A DNA stretch of 64,000 nt from contig NC_079882.1 in NCBI RefSeq assembly GCF_029227915.1, positions 21,333,001 through 21,397,000 on the forward strand, in the 5' to 3' direction. The DNA comes from Hydractinia symbiolongicarpus. Lineage: Eukaryota; Cnidaria; Hydrozoa; Anthoathecata; Hydractiniidae. A model generated the notes under the pieces. It had not been told where the DNA came from, searched no databases, and was given only the letters and a program-made list of their open reading frames with translations. The position numbers and the translations under genes are program-made. Position 1 is the stretch's first letter; every line of letters starts with the position of its first letter. Below are positions 50,401 through 59,300 of the stretch, in pieces.

Positions 50401-52520
50401 AAAGTTTAAATACAACCATACTTTCTCACAAAATTATACATGAAAAGTGAACATATGAAGCTCTAACATTCATTATAAATCATAAAAACACTGCTGAAAA
50501 AGGTTTATAAATTGCTATCTTCTTTAACAATATATTCACCTTAACAGAGTCAGTATAGTCAGAGGGTATTCTAAAGGTGCCATAGTAAAGAAACTAAATT
50601 GATACTTCGGATTAGAATTGTAATAGCTAACCCAGTATAAGAAAAATAATGCAATTACCTTTAGTGTCCTGTTTAGTAATGAACAACCTCTATACCATTC
50701 TGAAAAAAAAATCAATCTGAGATGTTTAAAGGGATAAGATTAGTGAATATCAGGCTCATCAATAAGGAAAAAGCGACTGCATGCATGCAAAGACACGCTT
50801 AATTCTAAGAAATGGGATAATAGATAAGCCATAAACATAAGTTGTTACCAACTATGATGGGGCTGTGTTTATCATATCTTAGTGTACGTAAATCTATACT
50901 TACGTCAGGAGTCAGTGGACTAACTAGGATGTACAGGTTGTCTTTAAATATATAGGTAGGTTAATTTCTTGACAATAGAAAAAAAAATATTATTCCTAGG
51001 GTGTGTGACACTACGTTTCTTGGGAAAGTATAATTGTGGGATATTGAAAGTAACAATCTTCCAATGTTTGAAACAATATTTGTAGCACTGGTATGGTTGA
51101 CTTTGACTTTTGGTCGTATGAAGCTAAAACATGGCCATAGATTGTTTAAAACTATAAAAACGGGATTGAGGAAGCTAAAACATCACAGTAGATCGTTTAA
51201 AAACCATAAAAATAAGATGATAAGGAGCTGAAACATCGCTGTAAATTGTTTAAATATTATCAAAATTCGATCGTTGGAACCTAAAACATCGCTGTAGATC
51301 ATTTACAAATTATAAAAACAGGATTGTAGGAAGCTAAAACATCGCCTGAGAGAGATGTATATAGATATTTTAAAAAATTTGATAATAAAATTTCTTTACA
51401 AATCGGTGCGTGTGATAAACATAATAATAATAATGGTGTTAAATTTGAAGCGATTTTAAAACGCTTTGAACTGAAACGAATTTAACAAACTGTTGAAACA
51501 AATTGATGTTGATATTATGAGACGATTATGATACGAATGCGTTTCAACAAAATGATTTTAAAATATTTTGAAACGAATTTGAAACAATTTTTTTGGCAAA
51601 AAAATATTTTAAAATCATTTCAAATTCGTATAGATATCGTTTCAAAAAAAAAGAAATTATACGAATTGAAACGATTATTTTTGAAACAATTGTGGAAACG
51701 ATCCCTAAATGACTCGACTTACTACTTTTTGATATTTGAGTTGTACTACGTTCCCCAAACTAAAATAGCAACCCCCGTGCAGTGTACAGGGGCAAAGGAT
51801 TTTTTTGGTGCGGGTGCTTTTTTCTTATTGATAGACCTGAAATATGTCTTTCCAGTTAAGTAGCATACCCGAATCTTCTGTTTCTTCATATACGAGAACA
51901 GCATCGCCAATATTTAAATGTAAAAGAAATGGACTGGTGCCATTGAACTCCCCTATCGCTAAAATAAAAGTTGAAAATACCAGATTATGTATGACTATAT
52001 ATGGTATCTAGATCACGGGTTTTGATAGCATACTAAATTTTGGACATAAAGTTTCACAATAGACTACGATGATGGGATTGTGAAACACCTATAACCCATT
52101 GTTAAGAAAAACAATTTATCACAGGACACCATGGGCTAATGTTTGCATATTCCTATTTTTTACACCTTAAAGGCTCTCAATTCGACAATCTCAAATTTTA
52201 ATTTTATCATCTCAATTTTACCATCAATAAAAAAGCTGGTTTTATAAAGTGCATTGGCTTAAATTCTGTGTAGTAAGTGAACACAGAAAACTTAGTCCTT
52301 GTTTTACACATTATTTCGATACAATATATACCGTACTAAACTTAAACAATATCTGTCTTTTCATAAATGCTTTCCTTACATACATTTTTGGTTTAAGAAC
52401 ATCAATAACAACGTTAACAAGAGATGTTTGTATAAGTGACAGCATGGTATCCAGGTTATAGGTAAAATTAAACATACCAACACCATATTTGACTGTATCA
52501 GTTTTTCTCCAGTTCACCAT
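25516..52520 (-). CDS. DOCK1-like: DOCK1/2/5-type dedicator of cytokinesis (Rac GEF), 58 exons
   Basis: I assembled 58 exons by eye. They total about 5580 nt and about 1859 residues, close to vertebrate DOCK1 (about 1865). Order: N-terminal SH3, helical ELMO-binding region, DHR-1 (C2-like, phosphoinositide binding), armadillo-like middle, DHR-2 (Rac nucleotide exchange), Pro-rich tail. Start: [15 protein letters not shown], the DOCK-A pattern; end: [10 protein letters not shown]. With ELMO, proteins of this class activate Rac at the plasma membrane to drive cell migration, phagocytosis and myoblast fusion. The N-terminal SH3 places it in the DOCK-A/B groups, and the close match throughout favours DOCK-A (DOCK1/2/5, Drosophila Mbc). 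Sequence alone does not separate the vertebrate paralogues, so one pre-duplication gene is likely. All junctions agree in phase except exon 48 to 49. Exon coordinates are given in the five block entries. Confidence 0.95.
26940..27690. repeat. MITE-like element copy C with long inverted arms
   Basis: The left arm contains GTGAGTGAAACCATTCGCTC (about 26947). About 150 bp on, the sequence reads in the opposite sense to copy A: TACGCTGGGTCGCAAACGAA and GATTGGTTACATCTATTGTTC are inverted relative to 18890-18970. The right part ends TTAGTTAACTAGGCTA (about 27672-27685), the inverse of the copy A left end. The whole is a long imperfect palindrome, interrupted by a SINE-like segment at about 27421-27620. 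Confidence 0.6.
27421..27620 (+). repeat. SINE-like fragment within DOCK intron
   Basis: Shares the 16-nt block CCATGTGAGGGAAATT (27483-27498) with the SINE at 475-835 and ends in an AATAATAAAAGTAGTAA-like tail. The tRNA-like head is not clear, so it is probably a 5'-truncated or diverged copy. Confidence 0.45.
28198..28490. repeat. Diverged direct repeat in DOCK intron 51
   Basis: About 75 bp beginning near 28198 (CAGCATTCGTTTCACAAATACG inside) recurs near 28409-28485 (CAGCATTCGTTTCCCAGATACA). It is a local duplication next to exon 52. The rest of this 1.6-kb intron shows only AT-rich sequence and an ATGA microsatellite near 29670. Confidence 0.55.
29668..29727. repeat. ATGA microsatellite
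   Basis: A tandem, slightly interrupted (GAAT)n/(ATGA)n tract in DOCK intron 51. Confidence 0.8.
33410..37996 (-). other. DOCK1-like: DOCK exons 24-41: armadillo-like middle region
   Basis: Exons: 37899-37996, 37745-37828, 37138-37238, 36645-36738, 36503-36555, 36293-36401, 36071-36141, 35876-35982, 35664-35794, 35489-35584, 35051-35244, 34631-34709, 34365-34465, 34220-34278, 34065-34136, 33908-33984, 33719-33807, 33410-33581. These encode the helical repeats between DHR-1 and DHR-2. Well-conserved points are [34 protein letters not shown] and [13 protein letters not shown] followed by [10 protein letters not shown]. The introns are short, often 80-250 nt. Confidence 0.9.
38113..41245 (-). 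other. DOCK1-like: DOCK exons 18-23: DHR-1 (C2-like) domain
   Basis: Exons: 41192-41245, 41039-41109, 39741-39839, 39591-39663, 38777-38880, 38113-38284 (residues about 422-612). Landmarks are [38 protein letters not shown] and IRFSFKHRA. In the family this domain binds PtdIns(3,4,5)P3 and brings the GEF to the membrane. Exon 22 uses a weak-looking donor, GTTTTTTTT. Confidence 0.9.
40095..40215 (+). repeat. Hairpin-bearing dispersed repeat in DOCK intron 19
   Basis: Starts with a TCTGTTTGTCTGTCCGTCCG tract and continues with a GC-rich segment unlike its surroundings. It includes a perfect hairpin CCGTGGA-TGTT-TCCACGG near 40196-40213, followed by GCTAACGACTAG. The composition and hairpin suggest a mobile element remnant. 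No second copy was seen in this window. The intron (39840-41038) is otherwise AT-rich. Confidence 0.45.
44111..44255. repeat. Short MITE-like element with C-rich interior
   Basis: The left terminus TACTCTCAAGTGCCAAATAA is mirrored by TTATTTGGCACTCAAGAGTA at the right. The roughly 100-bp interior includes a 10-C run (44134-44143). It sits in DOCK intron 11 and has no coding capacity. Confidence 0.7.
44435..45937. other. DOCK intron 10, no recognised feature
   Basis: A 1.5-kb AT-rich intron. The ORF at 44947-45168 shows no recognisable domain and no splice-compatible continuation. I see nothing supported in it. Confidence 0.5.
49066..50658. other. DOCK intron 3, no recognised feature
   Basis: A 1.6-kb AT-rich intron separating the two exons of the SH3 core. 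No repeat or ORF of note was seen. Confidence 0.5.
51115..51355. repeat. Minisatellite, about 60-bp unit, four copies, in DOCK intron 2
   Basis: Head-to-tail imperfect units, each beginning AAGCTAAAACATCGCTGTAG and containing GTTTAAAAA-TATAAAAA, start near 51118, 51173, 51235 and 51287, and a partial unit ends near 51355. Confidence 0.75.
51475..51690. repeat. AT-rich foldback sequence with GAAACGA motifs
   Basis: ATGATTTTAAAATATTTTGA (about 51551) is mirrored by AAATATTTTAAAATCATTTC (about 51604). Several GTTTCAA/TTGAAAC motifs flank this core on both sides. It appears to be an inverted-repeat element, still in DOCK intron 2. Confidence 0.6.
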
Positions 52521-52828
52521 TGTGTAATAGTGTAGGACCTAAGATTGAAAAACAAGGTCTATATGCAACAAAGCATAGTGCTATGAGGATTTATTTACAA
52601 TTTAGTTAGAAGAAACAAGTTAAAAATACAATAATCCTTAACCACCCAAGTAAACTAGGATTGGGGCTGAATACAATGTCAGTTATAGCAATCATACTCA
52701 AATATGATTGATATAACTGTAAATTTAATCATTATTTTTTAAAATAGAAAATACTATTTAAAAATTTGTCATCACATCAAAAATTCATAAAACGCGGTAA
52801 ACTAAATGATCAAATGAGTGTCCCTTTC

Positions 52829-52902
52829 CAAAAGTAGCTATGTATTTAACAATAGTTTAACAATAACAACAAAAGCTTGTTGTTATTGTTAAACTACTTT
52901 TG
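52829..52902. repeat. Perfect 19-bp hairpin upstream of DOCK start
   Basis: AGTTTAACAATAACAACAA (52854-52872) pairs exactly with TTGTTGTTATTGTTAAACT (52877-52895) around an AAGC loop. Outside it, CAAAAGTAG and CTACTTTTG form a second paired segment with an unpaired left bulge. It lies about 330 nt upstream of the DOCK initiation codon. Confidence 0.8.
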
Positions 52903-53539
52903 CGTACATGCAAGGTTTGAAATCCAGTCTTTTTAAATGTTTTTATTGTTAATAAAGAAATGGTGTCCGCTGGTTAAAATAGTACATTACCACAACTGTG
53001 TACACGATCATGTAAGTACCTTACTTCTCTTACAAGATTTGATTTTTCCCTCCTCAATTCCAATTTCCAGTCTTCCTTAATAACACAATCTTAGAGAATA
53101 ATTTTCTTTTTTGTTGAATGCTATTTTGTTATTGACATGAATTTCACAAGCTAGTGCCTAGGATTAAATTGATAAATGCTGTTAAAAATAAGTAAAAAGT
53201 GTAACAATTTAGTTTGAATGATATTCATTCTTTCTTTTCTTTTTTATATTCGCTACTTTCAAACCACAGGTGGCTACAAAAAATGTGAAAAAAATTAAAT
53301 TAAATTAAAAAGACGATTAAAAAGACACATGGAACAAAAATAAACATCTTTATTAACAACTTTAAAGCCATATTTCAGCCTTTTTATCAAGTAATACATT
53401 TTACATCAAATGATTTTTATCCCAATAGATATCCAATGTGCTAACAAACATTTACTTCGAATTTTGTGGTAATACAATGTCTCCTTCGTCATTTTTGGAA
53501 CCCCAGCCATGGCTTTTCTAATGTCCAAGAGAAAATAAA

Positions 53540-53640
53540 AAGGTGTCAAATCAAAGAAAACTAACTTTATATCTGACTTTGAATAAAAGAAAACCAACTT
53601 TATATAAAACTGACTTTGAATCAAAGAAAATGATACAGAA
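53540..53640. repeat. Tandem repeat, about 34-bp unit
   Basis: About three imperfect units containing CTGACTTTGAATCAAAGAAAA and CCAACTTTATAT. Confidence 0.65.
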
Positions 53641-53693
53641 ACCAGAAGACATGCAATCAACAATCTTTAACCAATGTTTCAAATAGAAACTAT

Positions 53694-54216
53694 TGTTGCT
53701 GCTGCTGAGGCACAGCAATGCCAGCGTCTAGGCATCCCTTAAGATCGTGTTTATATTGAAGTGTGTGTATAGTTTTATGTTAAATGTTTCACGTCATTAA
53801 CTTTATGTTACATGTTAGTATTTTAATGTACGTTATTGCTGTCTTGTTCCTCTGTTCTTATGTCTGTTAACAGCCCATTGTGTTACTCGTAAATTTCTTT
53901 TGTTTTTTGTATTATTAGTTTGTTGCGTTTTACATTTTTAGCATGTAGTGGATTCATGTGTGTATTTTTACTTAGTATGTGTGTATTGCTTGCGTGTGAT
54001 GTTGTTTGGTGGTGGTTTAGTGAAAGTGGTTTAGTAAGATATTTTGTTTTGTTTTTATGTTTCTATATCTATTTTGTTTGTGCGTTCTTGTTTGCTTTCT
54101 TTTATTATTTGCTCTTTTTGTATTTTTTAAACTAAAGTTTTTGTATTTTATTTAGCGTTTATGGATTAAAACCTATCGTTTGTGGCATTAAATTCGTATC
54201 CGTTTGAACCCTAACA
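53694..54216 (+). repeat. Candidate LTR of a BEL/Pao-like element
   Basis: A T/G-rich 523-bp segment with TGTT at its start and AACA at its end, lying 83 bp upstream of a gag-like start codon. The size, termini and position fit a 5' LTR, but no second LTR lies in the window and the primer-binding site is not clear. The boundaries are therefore tentative. Confidence 0.35.
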
Positions 54217-54298
54217 AATAGTGTTGACTTGTGTGTGTGCGACACTAATAGTAAACCACTATATTTAGCCAGACAATGGAGACATAGTTTGTGCAAGC

Positions 54299-54595
54299 AT
54301 GTCATATGAAGTTCTGACTCCCAAAAGGTCTCGAAAGTTAACCGAAAAGGGTAGACAGTATGAGATTGGCTTACTCCAGGAAAAGAGAAAAAGCCAGGAG
54401 AAGTCCATTAGACTCCAGATAAGTGAGTTAGAAGCACTTGTGAGGTCGGATGGAGATAAGAAATTGTTTACGGACAAGTTTAATTCTCTAAATAAGCTTT
54501 TTGAGCAGCCCAAAACATCAGATGCAAGCATGATGACTTATGATCCCAAATTTTCTGAGAAAAAGACAAAGGTTTGTAAGTGCCAAAATAATTAA
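54299..54595 (+). pseudogene. N-terminal gag-like fragment of BEL/Pao retrotransposon
   Basis: A 98-residue frame starting MSYEVLTPKRSRKLTEKGRQ and continuing through a charged helical stretch (IGLLQEKRKSQEKS, LQISELEALV). A LTEKG-x-(Y/F)-x(5)-L-x(3)-R start followed by a coiled-coil-like region is typical of the polyprotein N-terminus of invertebrate Pao-type elements. The frame stops after about 95 residues. No protease, reverse transcriptase or integrase follows, so this is a truncated relic. An alternative is a host exon derived from such an element. Confidence 0.45.
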
Positions 54596-54779
54596 AACAT
54601 GCTTTTAAGAGAGAAGATGATAGGAAAATCAATCCTGATTCTTTTTCCTTTTTTATTCCTTGAAATCCAGAAATTAATAAGGTGAATGCCAAGTTTGCCT
54701 TATGAGGTCCTTTTTATTGCCTGTTTACAAAAATATGTAATATTCATACTTAAGTTGCCATGAAAGAAACGTCTCTTAA

Positions 54780-54798
54780 CCCCCCCCCCCCCCCCCCC
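54780..54798. repeat. Homopolymer run of 19 C
   Basis: An uninterrupted C19 tract. The minus strand is G19 and could adopt G-quadruplex structures. The length is likely unstable and prone to assembly error. Confidence 0.9.
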
Positions 54799-56334
54799 AT
54801 TCAAGCCAGACATTAATGCATGGCAACTGCAAACCACATAGTTTTGAGGTTTGGAAGTACAGATATACAACAGAATTTAGGATAGCTGTTACCTCTCTGT
54901 CTTAGCAGTGGTCTCTTATTTGCATTTTTTTTAAACAAAAACACTGATGTGTGACAAATGAAACAGTATCTATTATCACTTAAATTTATACAAAACCCTG
55001 TTTCTGTGCATGAGTGCCACTAAGTGGTCTTCAAACAACAACAAAAAAATATACAATGAAGATGAAATTTGCAACTGAAAAAATAAGCACAAGGATTGCT
55101 TTTTAATTTTATTGTATATACGGTTATATAAATCAAATTGCCAATGACCCACACCAACAAACGTCAAATTGTTTTTTCTCGTGGTTACTTGAGCTTGGAC
55201 GCTGCCCCCTAAATATTTGCAACTCCCACACAATAATAGCAAACAGACATGGTTCTTAGGAATTTAGGTTTTGATTAGTTTGAAATCTTAATCAATACTA
55301 ATTTTTGCTAAGATTAGCATGTCCCCTTTTTCCAAGCTTTCAGGAATATTCATCTAGAATAGATACCAAGATTTTACGTTTTTCTGTGCGTTTGACCATA
55401 AAAACTCCTATTCCCCCGATTTTTGTAACGTTAAGAGGCCCAGAATTAAGACCTCTTTTCTTAGACAATTTGTCTGTAATTTGGCCTCACTAATTCTACA
55501 ACCATCTCCTTGGAACATTTACCGATCAAACATGATTTATACGTACCAATATTTTAATTAATTACATTTTTATGCGTCAAACATAAACACAGCAAACCTC
55601 TTTCCGACTTGGTTGTCCTTAGCTTTGCTTTCGCTCTCCTGTCCCGAGGCCCAGCAAATAAATAAATCAATAAATAAGGAACATCTATTTAGTTTCGATT
55701 TCTTGTTTGGGATTCTGTGCAGCCTAATTTAGTTGAAATTACGCAATTAGAAATATAGAATTGCAGTTTTTTATCTTAAAAAGATATAAAAGGCAAGACT
55801 ATATCTATTAACAAAATATTCCCTTGCAATTCAGATTTCGTCTATTTTTAGCACATAAACAATGTTCTATTTTAGTTCGCATTGTACGGCAAAATAGCAA
55901 ACAATGGAATGAGACATCGCACCTGTACCGAAACGAATTTAATTCCCGAGGATTTTCACGAAAGCTGTACTGCGAAATAATATACTTATCACGTGACAAT
56001 GTGTGTTTATTAACGTTTATAGGCAAAACCTTGTGATTTTATTTAGTTTTCGGGAACCAGAGAAACGATAGCTGCGTGCCACAGCAAAAATTTATTCAGT
56101 GCACTGTTTAAATCTCCATTATGGGATGAGTTTTTATTACTTGTGAAGTTACCATATATTAGCAATAATAACCAGAGATTTGACAACATTTTTAGGGTAA
56201 AATTTCGCTGCAGTTGTTACAATTTTTACGATTCATTTGTAGAAGCATTTTCACAGCAGCAAATCTCCAAATAATATTATGCCGAAGTTATATTTACACT
56301 GTCGTTACACACAATAAACAGACAAAGCGAAATC

Positions 56335-59300
56335 ATGGATAACAGAACAACTAATGGAAATGTAACATCGCCTCCTACCACAGACTCGTCAGATGAATCT
56401 ATTAATGCTGATACAACTTGTTTAAGGCGAGAATCCCATAACAGTCACCTGTCAGATCATCCTGATCGCTCATCAGAAGACAAACCCTCTTTTAGTAACA
56501 TTGTTGATAGACGCGATAGAAAGGGTCTTATACCTTTATTTTTTGAAAGAGCATCTGGAAACTTTTTTAATCCATGCTTTGATTCTGAAACATTGGAGTC
56601 AGAATTTCAAAGATTTAGTGTCAGTGTTGACAAAATGCGATTTCAATTAGCACTTTTATACATAGCATTTACCTGTTTTGCCCTTTCAATTTTCTTTGGA
56701 ATAACTCTTCATGGTGAAGACAAGCATGTAATGATTTCAGTGGGTAGTGCATGTGCTGGTGCCATATCTTTAATAGTGTTTGTTGTTACCAAATCTGTCA
56801 AACTTTATAGCAAGCCAAATGAAGCAAGAGTTTTATCAATTTCAGTTTCTATTTTATACGCAGTGGCTGAAGTAGTATTTTTAATTGTTGTGCCAAATAC
56901 AGATTTCACTTTCAGTGCAAGGTTTGGTTTAGCTACATGCCTTATCATTGTTATATACACAATGATGCCAGCTTTGCCGTTATATGGAAGTTTAATACTA
57001 GCTGTGTTATTTTCTATTGCCCATGAAGTAGTATCATCAATGGAAACTGATAGAAAGGCTGCCGAAATTGCAGCTATAATCTTGCTACATATTTGTATCC
57101 ATACACTTGGTATAGCAATCGTGTTTATGGCCCAAGTTCGCAGAAGAAGTACATTCTGGAGAGTAGGACAGAGTGTTGTTGCAAAACAAGATTTAGATAT
57201 TGAGCAACGTGTTAAAAACAGAATGATCAGATCTGTTATGCCTAAAAAAGTTGCAGATTTTTTAATATTCAATGGACTAAAACAAAAACGAGTTGGGAGT
57301 AGCAGACAGAAGCGAGTTGCATTCAGACCATTTACTATGTACAAAATGCAGAATGTGAGCATTTTATTTGCCGACATTGTTGGCTTCACAAAAATGTCAG
57401 CGAAAAAGGAAGCAGATCATCTGGTTCACTTATTGAATTTGCTCTTTGGAAAGTTTGACGAGTTGACAGAAATTAATAAATGTGAAAAAATTAGCACCCT
57501 TGGTGATTGCTACTATTGTGTGGCTGGTTGTCCAGAAGAATCTGAATATCATGCTATGTCTTGTGTAGAGATGGGCTTAGACATTGTGGAAGAAATAAAG
57601 AAGTTTCGGCAAGACACTGGTGAAGATGTTGACATGAGAGTTGGTATTCACACTGGAAATGTGCTCTGTGGTATTCTTGGTGATAGAAGGAGAAGATTTG
57701 ATGTCTGGTCGAATGATGTAACATTAGCAAATAAAATGGAATCTGCTGGTAAGTTTTGTGTTAAGTAGAAGTTTGGCCATTATTAGCAGACTATTTTGAA
57801 CATGCACTGATGATTCCCAATGAAGATATTTTAGTTACTAAGGGATTTTTCTGGAAATGACCTGGTATGTAGTTCAAAGGTTAAATTTGTAAATTGTAAC
57901 TTGCAATTTGTGAGTAAATTTACTGTGAGAAATTGAATTTACCTGCAGTAGTAAACATGAAATTTATAGATCACAATAGAGATATGGCATAAAGCTTTTA
58001 TGTTATAAAACTATTTTATAAAACTTTAAGCGACAGTTATTTAGCCTTTGTTAGAAAGTATTAACAATTTTATAAGAACATACAATTAAGTGTTATACCC
58101 AGGAACCAAAGTTTAACACAAACAAGAATGAACTAAAACAGCTGCAAAACATGACGCACAAGAACTTGTTGAATACATAGCCTATGAAAAATCACTTGAT
58201 TAGGAAGGCAGACAGTCACAGAGGTATCATTTTGATGACAACATTAATCATCTGCCAAGCAAAAACTTATTTTTTTCTCTGGCATTGCCTTTATTATATA
58301 GAGCTTGATACACTGATTAAAATAATGTATTATAGTCATGTGCTTTTGGGCAAACGCCTTATAAGTTTTGATGAATCATTAACTTACCTGTCAATTTCGA
58401 AAGAGGTGGGTTGGACCATTTTTGGTGAATTGGCCATATTAAAGTTATGGTGGAGTTATCAATTATCTTTACCTCTTTTTAAGTTTTTGGCTCTGGAAAT
58501 GCAGTAATAATTCCATAATGCTTTTCAGTAGATGCTGCTAAATGGCAATATATAAACTTTATTCAGTAGTGCTTTTATATGATTTTTGATAAATGTTTAA
58601 GCTTTTATATGTTTACTTGATGATGCTTTTCTGAAAAAAGTATGACTATATTTGTGCTTTGTATTTTTTTGAAAACAGCAATATATAAGTTTAAGAATCT
58701 ACAACAAGTCCTTAAGGGAACCCAAGGTATAGAATGATGTTGGACTTATATAATAGAGCTTAAAAAGTTAGCTAACAAGTCTTTTTAAATTTTTTGAAAA
58801 GCTTTTTTCGTTCTCAAGATGTTCACATTTAAAGAATTTCAGATTTAATTATGCTGCATAATTTATGATGTCATATTTCAGTAATAGCAAATTTGGACAT
58901 TTTCTTTTATCAGTAAATATAGACCTGTTAAGGGGTATGCATTCAAACTTTATCAATGCATAGATACTATGAAGGTTAAATGATTAACATAAATTATTTT
59001 GCCAAAATGACACTCACTTGCTCGTCCCAGGCCTCTTAATTTCATGCTGACGAACTCATAACTTGGGATCGAACCGAAAATTTTGTAAATAAATAGGACT
59101 TGTTGAAAACTACTTGTTTTTTATTTAACAATCTTTGCTGCACCTTTTACCTTTTATGTTTTTTTTATAATTATTTTTATTATGCCAACTGACCCCAAAA
59201 ATTATTGTTGTTGCCGATAGATGAACTAATTAAGTTGCCTTCGCCCAATAAGAATAAAGAAAACAAACACTTCAACTACAGGGTTAAAATTGATAGGAAA

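Larger units (their letters stand above)
41392..52520 (-). other. DOCK1-like: DOCK exons 1-17: SH3 and N-terminal helical region
   Basis: Exons: 52478-52520, 51869-51958, 50659-50699, 49013-49065, 48833-48935, 48663-48752, 47431-47486, 47258-47345, 46499-46528, 45938-46107, 44353-44434, 43958-44021, 43811-43882, 42852-42927, 42324-42403, 42070-42113, 41392-41473. The SH3 domain lies in exons 1-4 (residues about 8-70), with the SH3 hallmarks DSEWYRG and [10 protein letters not shown] split across exons 3 and 4. Exons 5-8 encode [23 protein letters not shown] and [11 protein letters not shown], matching the DOCK-A helical segment that packs against ELMO. The SH3 is expected to mediate autoinhibition and ELMO binding. 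Confidence 0.9.
52521..56334. other. Region between divergent DOCK and ADCY9-like genes
   Basis: The two flanking genes point away from each other, so both promoters should lie here. It contains a perfect 19-bp hairpin (52854-52895), a 34-bp tandem repeat (53540-53640), a BEL/Pao-like fragment (53694-54596), a 19-C run (54780-54798) and AT-rich sequence. No other gene is supported. Confidence 0.6.

Noticed and set aside
53920-54135. 71-residue hydrophobic ORF
   Set aside because: Generated by T/G-rich sequence of the candidate LTR; no start context or domain.
56805-57389. 194-residue ORF on the minus strand
   Set aside because: It is antisense to the ADCY9-like exon, whose sense frame has clear catalytic motifs; the antisense frame shows no domain.
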